Below are positions 45,752-55,523 of a stretch of 64,000 nucleotides of DNA, piece by piece. The notes under the pieces were generated by a model. It did not search any database, was not told the DNA's origin, and was given only the letters and a program-made list of their open reading frames with translations. Within the stretch, counting starts at the first letter, position 1; each line of letters opens with the position of its first letter. The position numbers and the translations under genes are program-made. The DNA is taken from assembly GCF_001425865.1 (NCBI RefSeq), contig NZ_LMDS01000005.1, positions 994,890 through 1,058,889 of the forward strand, read 5' to 3'. The DNA comes from Rhizobacter sp. Root404 (GTDB lineage: Bacteria; Pseudomonadota; Gammaproteobacteria; Burkholderiales; Burkholderiaceae_C).

Positions 45752-46845
45752 GTCAGCGAAGTATCCACATCGCGCCGGGCGAGTGCGAGAAACTCGGCCG
45801 ACTGCATCTCGCGCAAGCGTGACACCGTGCGCGGAAACTCGTGGGCCATCGGCCCTTCGGTGTAAAGCCCCTCGGGCTCGGTCTCGGCCGACATGATCAG
45901 CTTGACGCGACGGTCATAGAGCACGTCGACCAGCCACGTGAAGCGCCGCGCCTCCGAGGCCATTCGCGGCGACATCGCCGGCACACCCGACAGCAGCAAG
46001 GTGTGGAACTGGGTCGCGATCTCGAGGTAGTCGTTCTGTGAACGCGGACCGCCGCACAGCTCCTTGAAATCGAACCAGACCACCCCGCCGGCACGCCGCC
46101 GCGCCAGGATCTCGCGGTGCTCGATGTGCAGCAGCGGCGACTCGTCCTTCGCCTCGGCGAGGCGCTCGAACGCGTGCGTCATCGCCGCCTCGGCGGCGGC
46201 GTCGAGCGGGGTCTGGTAGAGCCCGACCTGCGCCAGCGTGATCTGCCGGTAGTCGTTGCCGTTGTCGACGTTGACCACCTCGAGCTGCGCGTTCAGCAGC
46301 GCGATCGCCGGCAGGATGCGGTCGCGGTGCAGGCCGTTCGGGTACAGGTCATCGGGCTTGAAGTTCGACGTGGTGACGATGCTGACCCGGTTGGCGAACA
46401 GCGCCTCGAGCAATCGGTACAGGATCATCGCGTCGGTCACGTCGGCGACGTGGAACTCGTCGAAGCAGATCAGCCGGTAGCGTCGCGCCATGCGCTGGCC
46501 GAGCTCGGCCAGCGGGTTGACCGTGCCCTGCAGTTCGGTCAGCTCGCGGTGCACCTCGCGCATGAATTCGTGGAAGTGCAACCGGGTCTTGCGCTGCAAC
46601 GGCACGGCATTGAAGAAGCAGTCCATCAGGAAGCTCTTGCCGCGCCCGACGCCGCCGTACATGTAGACGCCGCGCGGGATCGGCGGGCGCGCGATCAGCT
46701 TGGTCAGCGCGTTGCGGCGCCTCGCCTTGTACGCGATCCACTCGTTTTCGCAGCGCTCGAGCGAGTCGACCGCGCGCAGCTGCGCCGGATCGGCGGTGTA
46801 GCCGCGCTCGGCGAGCGTCTGGAGGTAAAGCGCGCGGACGCCCAC
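45748..46845 (-). CDS. zapE: Cell division protein ZapE (AFG1-like ATPase)
   Basis: AFG1-type ATPase associated with the Z-ring. The 365 residues have Walker A GGVGRGKS and Walker B ICFDEFHV, with the conserved LHFHEFM and TSNF motifs. The start is GTG at 46845, 12 bases after the lpdA stop; no ATG fits. Placement after lpdA is frequent in Burkholderiales. Confidence 0.93.
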   Translation of the reverse strand: MGVRALYLQTLAERGYTADPAQLRAVDSLERCENEWIAYKARRRNALTKLIARPPIPRGVYMYGGVGRGKSFLMDCFFNAVPLQRKTRLHFHEFMREVHRELTELQGTVNPLAELGQRMARRYRLICFDEFHVADVTDAMILYRLLEALFANRVSIVTTSNFKPDDLYPNGLHRDRILPAIALLNAQLEVVNVDNGNDYRQITLAQVGLYQTPLDAAAEAAMTHAFERLAEAKDESPLLHIEHREILARRRAGGVVWFDFKELCGGPRSQNDYLEIATQFHTLLLSGVPAMSPRMASEARRFTWLVDVLYDRRVKLIMSAETEPEGLYTEGPMAHEFPRTVSRLREMQSAEFLALARRDVDTSLT

Positions 46846-46857
46846 GGGTGCCGCGCG

Positions 46858-48285
46858 TCAGAAGTTCAGCGTGCGCTTGTCCACCGCGAGCGCGGCTTCC
46901 TTGGTCGATTCGCTCAGGCTGGGATGCGCGTGGCAGATGCGCGCGATGTCCTCGCTCGACGCCTTGAACTCCATCGCGACGACCGCCTCGGCGATCAGCT
47001 CCGAGACCATCGGCCCGACCATGTGCACGCCGAGAATCTCGTCGGTCTTGGCGTCGGCGATCATCTTCACCATGCCGGTCGTGTCGCCGAGCGCGCGCGC
47101 GCGGCCATTGGCCATGAACGGGAACGTGCCGGCCTTGTACGCGCGGCCGGCGGCCTTGAGCTGCTGCTCGGTCTGGCCGACCCAGGCGATCTCGGGCGAG
47201 GTGTAGATCACCCACGGCACGGTGTTGAAATCGACGTGCGGGTGCTGGCCGGCGATGCGCTCGGCCACCGCGACGCCCTCCTCCTCGGCCTTGTGCGCGA
47301 GCATCGGGCCGCGCACGACGTCGCCGATCGCCCAGACGTTGGGCAGATTGGTCTTGCAGTCGCCGTCAACCGCGATGAAGCCTCGTTCGTCGAGCTTCAG
47401 CCCGACCGCTTCGGCGTTCAGGCCGTTCGTGTTCGGCACGCGACCGATCGAGACGATCAGTTTCTCGCATTCCAGCTTCTGCTCTTTGCCGGCCGCGTCG
47501 GTGTAGGCGACCGTCACGCCGTTCTTGGCGGACTTGACGTCGCTGATCTTCACGCCGAGCTGGATCTTCAGGCCCTGCTTGGTCAGCGCCTTGTGTGCCT
47601 CCTTGGCGATCTGCTCGTCGACCGCACCGAGGAAGGTCGGCAGCGCCTCGAGCACGGTCACGTCGGCGCCGAGGCGGCGCCAGACCGAGCCCATCTCCAG
47701 CCCGATCACGCCCGATCCGATCACACCCAGGGTCTTGGGCACCGCCGGAATGCGCAACGCGCCGTCGTTCGACAGGATCGAGGTCTCGTCGAACGCGGCG
47801 CCGGGCAAGGCGCGAGCGTTCGAGCCGGTCGCGACGATCACGTGCTTGGCAGTCAGTGCATCCGGCTTGTCGCCGGCCACCGCGATCTCGTAGACGCCCC
47901 CGCCAGACTTGGTGAACGAGGCACGGCCGTGGAAGAACGTGACCTTGTTCTTCTTGAACAGATAGAGGATGCCGTCGTTGTTCTGCTTCACGACGGTGTC
48001 CTTGCGACCCAGCATCTTCGCGACGTCGATGCTCAGGTTGCTCAGGCCGATGCCGTGGTCCTTGAAGCCGTGGCCGGCGTGCTCGAAGTGCTCGCTCGAC
48101 TGCAGCAGCGCCTTCGACGGGATGCAGCCGACGTTGGTGCAGGTGCCGCCCGGTGCCGGCCCCCCCTTCTCGTTCTTCCACTCGTCGACGCAGGCGGTGT
48201 TGAAGCCCAGTTGCGCGGCGCGGATGGCCGCGATGTAGCCGCCCGGGCCGCCACCGATGACGACCACATCAAATGCTTTGCTCAT
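46858..48285 (-). CDS. lpdA: Dihydrolipoyl dehydrogenase (E3 of 2-oxoglutarate dehydrogenase)
   Basis: Reoxidises dihydrolipoyl-E2 with NAD. The 475 residues have FAD-binding GGGPGGYIAA (11-20), the redox disulfide GTCTNVGCIPSK (Cys49, Cys54), a NAD motif GSGVIGLEMGSVW and the C-terminal HAHPSLSE. It lies 16 bases after sucB, so it is the E3 dedicated to this operon; another E3 for pyruvate dehydrogenase may exist elsewhere. Confidence 0.96.
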   Translation of the reverse strand: MSKAFDVVVIGGGPGGYIAAIRAAQLGFNTACVDEWKNEKGGPAPGGTCTNVGCIPSKALLQSSEHFEHAGHGFKDHGIGLSNLSIDVAKMLGRKDTVVKQNNDGILYLFKKNKVTFFHGRASFTKSGGGVYEIAVAGDKPDALTAKHVIVATGSNARALPGAAFDETSILSNDGALRIPAVPKTLGVIGSGVIGLEMGSVWRRLGADVTVLEALPTFLGAVDEQIAKEAHKALTKQGLKIQLGVKISDVKSAKNGVTVAYTDAAGKEQKLECEKLIVSIGRVPNTNGLNAEAVGLKLDERGFIAVDGDCKTNLPNVWAIGDVVRGPMLAHKAEEEGVAVAERIAGQHPHVDFNTVPWVIYTSPEIAWVGQTEQQLKAAGRAYKAGTFPFMANGRARALGDTTGMVKMIADAKTDEILGVHMVGPMVSELIAEAVVAMEFKASSEDIARICHAHPSLSESTKEAALAVDKRTLNF

Positions 48286-48301
48286 GATTCGAAGGTGCCG
48301 T

Positions 48302-49585
48302 TCAGATGTCGAAAAGCAAGCGGGCCGGATCTTCCAGCGCTTCCTTCATCGCCACCAGGCCCAGCACGGCTTCGCGGCCGTCGATGATGCGGTGGTCGTA
48401 CGACATTGCGAGGTAGTTCATCGGGCGTACCACGACCTGGCCGTTCTCGACCATTGCCCGGTCCTTGGTCGCGTGCACACCGAGGATCGCCGACTGCGGC
48501 GGGTTGATGATCGGCGTCGACAGCATCGAGCCGAAGGTGCCGCCGTTGCTGATCGAGAAGGTGCCGCCGGTCAAGTCGTCGAGCGAGAGCTTGCCCTCGC
48601 CGGCCTTCTTCGCGAACTCGGCGATCTTCTTCTCGATGTCGGCGAAGCTCATCTGGTCGGCGTTGCGCAGGATCGGCACGACCAGACCGCGCGGCGAGCC
48701 GACCGCGATGCCGATGTCGAAGTAGCCGTGGTAGACGATGTCGTTGCCGTCGACCGAGGCGTTGATGATCGGGTACTTCTTCAGCGCTGCGACCGCCGCC
48801 TTCACGAAGAAACTCATGAAGCCGATCTTGACGCCGTGCTCCTTCTCGAACTTCTCCTGGAAGCGCTTGCGCATTTCCATCAGCGGCGCCATGTTCACTT
48901 CGTTGAACGTGGTGAGGATCGCGTTGGTCGATTGCGACTGCACCAGGCGCTCGGCGATGCGAGCGCGCAGGCGGCTCATCGGCACGCGCTGTTCGGGGCG
49001 CTCGCCCAGCGACTGCGCCGGCGGTGCGGCCACGGTGGGCAGCGCCGCCTTCGGCGCGGGCGACGGCGCGGCCACGACCGGCGGCGTCATCGCGACCGGC
49101 TTGGCGCCACCCTCCATCGAGGCCAGCACGTCGCCCTTGGTCACGCGGCCGTCGCGGCCGGTGCCGGGCACCGAGCCGGCCGGGATGCGGTTGTCGGCCA
49201 TGATCTTCGCGGCGGCCGGCATGGCTGGCGCGGCGTTGGTCGCCGCATCCAGCACGGGCGGCGGCGTGACGCCGGGCGTCGCGCCCGGGGCGGGCTCGGC
49301 CGCCGGGACGGGCTTGACGTCGAGCGGGCTGACCGCCTCGGTACCTTCGGTATCGATCTTCGCGATCACTTCGTCGGCGATGCAGGTCTCGCCGTCGTTC
49401 TTGACGAGTTGCGCCATGACGCCGGCAGCCGGCGCCGGCACTTCGAGAACGACCTTGTCGGTTTCGATCTCGACCAAGATCTCGTCCATTTCGACCCGTT
49501 CACCGGGGCGCTTCTTCCACTGCAGCAGCGTCGCTTCGGCGACGGATTCGGACAGCTGCGGACACTTGACTTCAACGATTGCCAT
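48302..49585 (-). CDS. sucB: Dihydrolipoyllysine succinyltransferase (E2)
   Basis: Core of the 2-oxoglutarate dehydrogenase complex. The 427 residues have one lipoyl domain (Lys44 in ETDKVVLEV), an Ala/Pro-rich linker, a peripheral-subunit-binding domain (about 115-155, RIPAGSVPGTGRDGRVTKGD) and the catalytic domain with SYDHRIIDGREAV. It lies 47 bases after sucA. Confidence 0.96.
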   Translation of the reverse strand: MAIVEVKCPQLSESVAEATLLQWKKRPGERVEMDEILVEIETDKVVLEVPAPAAGVMAQLVKNDGETCIADEVIAKIDTEGTEAVSPLDVKPVPAAEPAPGATPGVTPPPVLDAATNAAPAMPAAAKIMADNRIPAGSVPGTGRDGRVTKGDVLASMEGGAKPVAMTPPVVAAPSPAPKAALPTVAAPPAQSLGERPEQRVPMSRLRARIAERLVQSQSTNAILTTFNEVNMAPLMEMRKRFQEKFEKEHGVKIGFMSFFVKAAVAALKKYPIINASVDGNDIVYHGYFDIGIAVGSPRGLVVPILRNADQMSFADIEKKIAEFAKKAGEGKLSLDDLTGGTFSISNGGTFGSMLSTPIINPPQSAILGVHATKDRAMVENGQVVVRPMNYLAMSYDHRIIDGREAVLGLVAMKEALEDPARLLFDI

Positions 49586-49632
49586 TTTGATTTCTTCTCG
49601 ATGTTCTGGGGAGCGCGCGGTTCAGCGCAGCA

Positions 49633-52491
49633 TCACTTGGTCAGCACGAAGCCCTTGAGCTTGCCGTAGGCCTGCTCGAGCAGCGCCTTCTGCTGTTCCT
49701 GGTGGAGGTGCGCATAGCCGACGGCGGGGGACGCCGAGGCGGGGCGTCCCGCGTAGCCGAGTTTCTGCCCGTCGACCATGTTCTCGTGGATGTAGTGCTG
49801 GACGAAGAACCAGGCGCCCTGGTTCTGCGGCTCGTCCTGGCACCACATGACCTCGGTCGCGTTCGGGTACTTCTTCATCTCGGCCGCGAACGCCTTGTGC
49901 GGGAACGGGTACAGCTGCTCGACGCGCACCAGCGCCACGTCGCCGTTCTTGCGCTCGGCGCGGGCCTTGACGAGGTCGTAGTAGACCTTGCCGGAGCAGC
50001 AGATCACGCGCTTGACCTTTTGCGCATCGACCTCGGCGCTGACCTCGCCGATCACGGTCTTGAACTCACCCTTGGTGAACTCGGCGAGCGGCGACGTCGC
50101 GTCCTTCGCGCGCAGCAGCGACTTCGGCGTCATGATGATCAGCGGCTTGCGGAACATGCGCACCATCTGGCGACGCAGCACATGGAAGATCTGGCTCGCC
50201 GACGTCGGCTGCACGATCTGCATGTTGTTGTCGGCGGCCAGCTGCATGAAGCGCTCGAGGCGCGCCGACGAGTGCTCCGGGCCCTGCCCTTCATAGCCGT
50301 GCGGCAGCATCAGCGTGATGCCGTTGGCGCGGCCCCACTTGACCTCGCCGGAGGCGATGAACTGGTCGATCACGACCTGCGCGCCGTTGACGAAGTCGCC
50401 GAACTGCGCTTCCCAGATCACCAGCGTGTTCGGCTCGGCCGAGGCATACCCGTATTCGAAACCGAGCACCGCTTCTTCGGACAGCAGCGAGTCGATCACG
50501 ACGAACGGCGCCTGGCCATCGGCCACGTGCTCGAGCGGCTTGTAGGTGCCGACGTCCCACTTCTCCCGGTTCTGGTCGTGCAGCACCGCGTGGCGGTGCG
50601 TGAACGTGCCGCGACCCGAGTCTTCACCCGAGAGGCGCACCGCGTAGCCGCTCGCCACCAGCGACGCGAACGCCAGGTGCTCGCCCATGCCCCAGTCGAC
50701 GTTGATCTCGCCGCGGCCCATCGCGGCCCGGTCGGCCAGCACCTTCTCGACCAGCGTGTGGACCTTGAAGTTGGCCGGGACGGTCGTGATGCGTTCGGCC
50801 AGGCGCTTGATCTCGGACAGCGGCAGCGCGGTGTCGGCCGCGTCGGTCCACTTCTTGCCGAGGAACGGCGCCCAGTCGACCGCGTACTTGCTCTTGTAGT
50901 TGGTGAGCACCGGGTCGTAGGTGTTCTTGCCCGCGTCCATCGCGGCGCGCAGCGCCTTGACCATCGAATCGGGCCCGTCGGTCGGCAGCACGCCCTGGAC
51001 CACCAGCTTCTCGCCGTACAGCTTGCGCGTGCCGGGGTGCTGGGCGATCTTCTTGTACATCAGCGGCTGGGTCAGCGCCGGCGTGTCCTGCTCGTTGTGG
51101 CCGAGCTTGCGGAAGCAGACGATGTCGACGACGACGTCCTTGTTGAATTCCTGGCGGTAGTCGAGCGCGAGCTGGGTGCACAGCACGACCGCTTCCGGAT
51201 CGTCGCCGTTCACGTGCAGCACCGGGGCCTCGATCATCTTGACCACGTCGGTGCAGTACAGCGTCGAGCGCGAATCGCGCGGGTCGCTGGTCGTGAAGCC
51301 GATCTGGTTGTTGATGACGATGTGGACCGTGCCGCCGGTGTAGTAGCCGCGCGTCTGCGCCAGCGCCAGCGTCTCCATCACGACGCCCTGGCCGGCGAAG
51401 GCCGCGTCGCCGTGGACGATGATCGGCAGCACCGAATCGCCTTCGGTGTCGCCGCGGCGGTCGAGGCGGGCCTTGACCGAGCCTTCGACCACCGGGTTGA
51501 CGATCTCGAGGTGCGACGGGTTGAACGCCAGGCTCAGGTGAACCGGGCCGCCGGCGGTGGTGATGTCGGACGAGAAGCCCTGGTGGTACTTCACGTCGCC
51601 GGACGGCAGGTTCTCGGGCGCGGTGTGGTCGAACTCGGCGAACAGGTCCTTCGGCATCTTGCCGAGGGTGTTGACGAGCACGTTCAGGCGGCCGCGGTGG
51701 GCCATGCCGATCACGATCTCCTGCACGCCCTTGGCGCCGGCGCGCTGCACCAGTTCGTCCATCGAGACGATGAAGCTCTCGCCGCCTTCGAGCGAGAAGC
51801 GCTTCTGACCGACGTACTTGGTGTGCAGGTAGCGCTCGAGACCTTCGGCCGCGGTCAGGCGGTCGAGGATGTGCTTCTTCTGCTCGGCGTTGTAGTTCGG
51901 CTTGCTGCGGATCGACTCGAGCCGCTCCTGCCACCAGCGCTTCTCGGTCGGCTCGGTGACGTGCATGTACTCGGCGCCGATCGAGCCGCAGTAGGTCTCG
52001 CGCAACGCCTGCACGATCTCGCGCAGCGTCATGTTCTCGGCGGTCGAGAAGAAGGTGTTGGTGGCGCTGAACGCGATGTCCATGTCGGACTCGCTCAGGT
52101 CGTAAAACGCTGGCTCGAGCTCGGGGATCTTCGGGCGCTCCTGGCGCTTCAGCGGGTCCAGATCGGCCCAGCGCGAACCGAGGAAGCGGTACGCCGCGAT
52201 CAGCGACTGGACGTGGACCTGCTTGCGCGCGATCGCCAGGTCGGTGCTGCTGGCCTTGCTGCCGAAGGTGCCGGCCTTGGCGCGTTGCGAGAAGGATTCG
52301 ATGACGGGCGCATGGGCCACGTCGCGGGCGTTGGTGCCATCGACCGCCGGCACGTGCTGCAGCGCGTCGAAGTACTTGCGCCAGTTCTCGGGCACCGAGC
52401 CCGGGTTGTCGAGGTAGGCCTCGTACATCTCTTCGACGTACGGGGCATTGCCGCCGAACAGGTACGAGTTCGACCGGGATTCCTGCATCAT
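49633..52491 (-). CDS. sucA: 2-oxoglutarate dehydrogenase E1
   Basis: Thiamine-diphosphate enzyme decarboxylating 2-oxoglutarate in the TCA cycle. The 952 residues begin MMQESRSNSYLFGGNAPYVEEMYEAYL, the family N-terminus, and contain GMAHRGRLNVLVN, GDAAFAGQGVVMETL and the C-terminal transketolase-like domain. ATG 52491 is preceded by AGGTGAG at a good distance; a GTG six codons upstream is less likely. It heads the sucA-sucB-lpdA operon. The usual sdhCDAB/gltA neighbours are not in this window. Confidence 0.96.
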   Translation of the reverse strand: MMQESRSNSYLFGGNAPYVEEMYEAYLDNPGSVPENWRKYFDALQHVPAVDGTNARDVAHAPVIESFSQRAKAGTFGSKASSTDLAIARKQVHVQSLIAAYRFLGSRWADLDPLKRQERPKIPELEPAFYDLSESDMDIAFSATNTFFSTAENMTLREIVQALRETYCGSIGAEYMHVTEPTEKRWWQERLESIRSKPNYNAEQKKHILDRLTAAEGLERYLHTKYVGQKRFSLEGGESFIVSMDELVQRAGAKGVQEIVIGMAHRGRLNVLVNTLGKMPKDLFAEFDHTAPENLPSGDVKYHQGFSSDITTAGGPVHLSLAFNPSHLEIVNPVVEGSVKARLDRRGDTEGDSVLPIIVHGDAAFAGQGVVMETLALAQTRGYYTGGTVHIVINNQIGFTTSDPRDSRSTLYCTDVVKMIEAPVLHVNGDDPEAVVLCTQLALDYRQEFNKDVVVDIVCFRKLGHNEQDTPALTQPLMYKKIAQHPGTRKLYGEKLVVQGVLPTDGPDSMVKALRAAMDAGKNTYDPVLTNYKSKYAVDWAPFLGKKWTDAADTALPLSEIKRLAERITTVPANFKVHTLVEKVLADRAAMGRGEINVDWGMGEHLAFASLVASGYAVRLSGEDSGRGTFTHRHAVLHDQNREKWDVGTYKPLEHVADGQAPFVVIDSLLSEEAVLGFEYGYASAEPNTLVIWEAQFGDFVNGAQVVIDQFIASGEVKWGRANGITLMLPHGYEGQGPEHSSARLERFMQLAADNNMQIVQPTSASQIFHVLRRQMVRMFRKPLIIMTPKSLLRAKDATSPLAEFTKGEFKTVIGEVSAEVDAQKVKRVICCSGKVYYDLVKARAERKNGDVALVRVEQLYPFPHKAFAAEMKKYPNATEVMWCQDEPQNQGAWFFVQHYIHENMVDGQKLGYAGRPASASPAVGYAHLHQEQQKALLEQAYGKLKGFVLTK

Positions 52492-52662
52492 TTCGCTCAC
52501 CTTTCGCACCGGTTTCCGGCGCTGAGTGTGGGTTGAAAAACCTTCCGCGACGCGGCTAGACCACTTTGCGGAGAAGCGACCCGCCTCGGTCAGAAAGCAC
52601 CGAGGGGACGGGAAGGATCTGTAACGTTCAAGCGCAGGACTTTACCACCGCGCCGCTGCCCC
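52492..52662. other. sucA upstream region
   Basis: A spacer of 171 bases between sucA and the upstream gene. An inverted repeat CCTCGGT/ACCGAGG (52573-52594, 8-base loop) could be regulatory; no T tract follows, so it is not an obvious terminator. An AT-rich TTGAAC/TTACAG stretch near 52620-52632 might contain the sucA promoter, but no confident element is seen. Confidence 0.35.
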
Positions 52663-53616
52663 TCATGCCAGCGCGACGCGCTGGCGGGCGGATTGGTACT
52701 CGCGCCGCAGGCGACCGATCAGGTCGGCGGCCGGCTGCACGCTCTTGATCGCACCGATGCCCTGGCCGCAGCCCCACACGTCCTTCCAGGCCTTGGCGCC
52801 GGTGCCGCCGAAGTTCATCTTGCTCGGGTCGCTCTCGGGCAGGTTGTCCGGGTCCAGGCCGGCCGCCTTGATCGAGCCCTTCAGGTAGTTGCCGTGCACG
52901 CCGGTGAACAGGTTGCTGTAGACGATGTCATCGCTGCTGCTGTCCACGATCATCTGCTTGTAGCCTTCGACCGCACGCGCTTCCTCGGTCGCGACGAAGG
53001 CCGAGCCGATGTACGCGAAGTCGGCGCCCATCGCCTGGGCTGCGAGCACCGCGCCGCCGCTGGCGATCGAGCCGCTCAGCGCCACCGGGCCGTCGAACCA
53101 CTCGCGGATCTCCTGGATCAGCGCGAACGGGCTCTTCACGCCGGCATGGCCGCCGGCACCCGCCGCGACGGCGATCAGCCCGTCGGCGCCCTTTTCGATC
53201 GCCTTCTTCGCAAAGAAGTTGTTGATGATGTCGTGCATCACCACGCCGCCCCAGGCGTGAACCGCGTCATTCACATCGGTGCGCGCGCCCAGCGAGGTGA
53301 TGATGATCGGCACCTTGTACTTGGCGCATACCGCCATGTCGTGATCGAGGCGGTCGTTGCTCTTGTGGACGATCTGGTTGATCGCGAACGGCGCGGCCGG
53401 CTTGTCCGGATTCGCCTTGTTGTACGCGGCAAGCGTCTCGGTGATCTCGGCGAGCCAGTCGTCGAGTTGTTCGGCCGGGCGCGCGTTGAGCGCCGGCATC
53501 GAGCCGACGACGCCGGCCTTGCATTGCTCGATCACGAGCTTCGGGTTGCTGATGATGAATAGCGGCGCGCCGATGATCGGCAGCGGCAGGGTGGCGAGGA
53601 CTCCGGGCAGGGACAT
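52663..53616 (-). CDS. Nitronate monooxygenase (2-nitropropane dioxygenase family)
   Basis: FMN enzyme of the NMO/FabK-like TIM barrel group, oxidising nitronates or acting as an enoyl reductase-like protein. The 317 residues show PIIGAPLFIIS at the N-terminus, AAGAGGHAG (FMN phosphate/catalytic histidine region) and the ALSGSIASGGAVLAAQAMGADFAYIGSAF stretch. The ATG at 53616 gives the family start. Location next to the acyl-CoA dehydrogenase and ETF genes suggests acyl-chain metabolism, but the substrate is unknown. Confidence 0.85.
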   Translation of the reverse strand: MSLPGVLATLPLPIIGAPLFIISNPKLVIEQCKAGVVGSMPALNARPAEQLDDWLAEITETLAAYNKANPDKPAAPFAINQIVHKSNDRLDHDMAVCAKYKVPIIITSLGARTDVNDAVHAWGGVVMHDIINNFFAKKAIEKGADGLIAVAAGAGGHAGVKSPFALIQEIREWFDGPVALSGSIASGGAVLAAQAMGADFAYIGSAFVATEEARAVEGYKQMIVDSSSDDIVYSNLFTGVHGNYLKGSIKAAGLDPDNLPESDPSKMNFGGTGAKAWKDVWGCGQGIGAIKSVQPAADLIGRLRREYQSARQRVALA

Positions 53617-53651
53617 GGGCTGGTCTCGGTGGAAAAAGTCGGTGGCAAGGT

Positions 53652-55445
53652 TCAGAACGAGTCGAGCGCGAGCGCAGTGACGCTGTCGCCGCCCTCGACG
53701 ATCGAGTCGCGCACGCCCGGCACCTTGTTCAGCAGGTGCTCGGCGTAGAAATGCGCGGTCGCGACCTTGGCCTTCAGGAACGCGGCATCGCCTTCGCCCT
53801 TCGCCAGTTGGTCTTCGGCGACGAGCAGCGCGCGCGCCATCTGCCATCCGGCGACCACGTTTCCGGCGAGCATCAGGTAGGGCACCGAGCCGGCGAAGAC
53901 GGCGTTCGGGCTGGCCTTGGTGTTTCCGGCGACGAAGTCGACGGCCTGCTCGAAAGCGATGCGCGCGGCCGTGAGCCGCTTCAGCATCGACTTCGCCGCG
54001 GCGCTGGTGTGCTTCGCGAGGTCGGCCTCGGTCGCGGCGATCTGCGCCGCGATCGCCTTCGGCGTGCGGCCGCCGTCGCGCGCGGTCTTGCGACCGACCA
54101 GGTCGTTCGCCTGGATCGCGGTCGTGCCTTCGTAGATCGGCAGGATGCGCGAATCGCGCAGGTACTGCGCCGCGCCGGTCTCCTCGATGAAGCCCATGCC
54201 GCCGTGCACCTGCACGCCCAGGCTCGCGACCTCGACGCTCATCTCGGTGCTGTAGCCCTTCACGAGCGGCACCATGAATTCGTAGAAGGCCTGGTTCTGC
54301 TTGCGCACCTCGGCATCGGGGTGGTGGTGCGAGGCGTCGAACGCGGCCGCCGCGGTGATCGCCATCGCGCGGCAGCCTTCGGTGTACGCGCGCATCGTCA
54401 TGAGCATGCGCTTGACGTCCGGGTGGTGGATGATCGGGCCGCTGCCGGGCAGCGAGCCGTCGACCGGGCGCGACTGGATGCGCTCCTTTGCGAAGGTCGC
54501 GGCCTTCTGATAGGCGCGCTCGGCCACCGCGATGCCCTGCATGCCGACCGCGTAGCGCGCCGCGTTCATCATGATGAACATGTACTCGAGGCCGCGGTTC
54601 TCCTCGCCGATCAGCTGACCGACCGCGCCGCCATGGTCGCCGAACTGCAGCACCGCGGTCGGGCTCGCCTTGATCCCGAGCTTGTGCTCGATGCTGACGC
54701 AGTGCGCGTCGTTGCGCTCACCGAGCGAGCCATCGGCGTTGACCACGAACTTCGGCACGATGAACAGGCTGATTCCCTTCACGCCCTCGGGTGCGCCGCT
54801 CACGCGCGCGAGCACCAGGTGCACGATGTTCGACGCCATGTCGTGCTCGCCGTAGGTGATGAAGATCTTCGTGCCGAAGAGCTTGAACGTGCCGTCGGGT
54901 TGCGGCTCGGCGCGGGTGCGCACGAGCGCCAGGTCGGAGCCGGCCTGCGGCTCGGTCAGGTTCATCGTGCCGGTCCACTCGCCGGAGATCATCTTCGGCA
55001 GGTACAGGGCCTGCTGCTCGGGCGAGCCGGCGGTCAGCAGCGCCTCGATCGCGCCGTCGGTCAGCAGCGGGCACAGGGCGAAGCTCAGGTTCGCGCTGTT
55101 GAGCATCTCGATGCAGGCGGCACCGATCGTCTTCGGCAGGTTCTGGCCGCCGAAGTCGCTCGGGTGCTGCAGGCCTTGCCAGCCACCCTCGCCGAACTGG
55201 CGGAAGGCCTGCTTGAAGCCGGGTGTCGTCGTGACGACGCCGTCTTTCCACGACGACGGGTTCTTGTCGCCTTCCCAGTTCAGCGGCGCGACCACGCCTT
55301 CGTTGAACTTCGCGCACTCCTCGAGCACGGCCTGCGCGGTCTCCGGGCCGGCCTCCTCGAAACCCGGCAGCGCCGCGACGGCTTCGAGGTTGGCCAGTTC
55401 CTTCATGCAGAACAGCATGTCGTTGACGGGGGCGCGGTAGGTCAT
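53652..55445 (-). CDS. Acyl-CoA dehydrogenase (large, with C-terminal extension)
   Basis: FAD-dependent acyl-CoA oxidation, electrons passing to ETF. The 597 residues exceed the usual 380-400 and match the subfamily with an extra C-terminal helical domain (as in DmdC/FadE5-like proteins). Visible motifs are MNLTEPQAGSDL (FAD site), KLGIKASPTAV, and the Glu-containing YEGTTAIQANDL. The C-terminal domain begins at about 460. It lies 78 bases downstream of etfA. The substrate cannot be decided; DMSP-derived methylmercaptopropionyl-CoA is only one possibility. Confidence 0.88.
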   Translation of the reverse strand: MTYRAPVNDMLFCMKELANLEAVAALPGFEEAGPETAQAVLEECAKFNEGVVAPLNWEGDKNPSSWKDGVVTTTPGFKQAFRQFGEGGWQGLQHPSDFGGQNLPKTIGAACIEMLNSANLSFALCPLLTDGAIEALLTAGSPEQQALYLPKMISGEWTGTMNLTEPQAGSDLALVRTRAEPQPDGTFKLFGTKIFITYGEHDMASNIVHLVLARVSGAPEGVKGISLFIVPKFVVNADGSLGERNDAHCVSIEHKLGIKASPTAVLQFGDHGGAVGQLIGEENRGLEYMFIMMNAARYAVGMQGIAVAERAYQKAATFAKERIQSRPVDGSLPGSGPIIHHPDVKRMLMTMRAYTEGCRAMAITAAAAFDASHHHPDAEVRKQNQAFYEFMVPLVKGYSTEMSVEVASLGVQVHGGMGFIEETGAAQYLRDSRILPIYEGTTAIQANDLVGRKTARDGGRTPKAIAAQIAATEADLAKHTSAAAKSMLKRLTAARIAFEQAVDFVAGNTKASPNAVFAGSVPYLMLAGNVVAGWQMARALLVAEDQLAKGEGDAAFLKAKVATAHFYAEHLLNKVPGVRDSIVEGGDSVTALALDSF

Positions 55446-55523
55446 GGTCTTGTCTCCAGGAATAGAAAAGGCGCGTCAACTCGCGTTGCGCGCCTGGGGT
55501 CTGCGTTGCCGGCTGAACGCCGA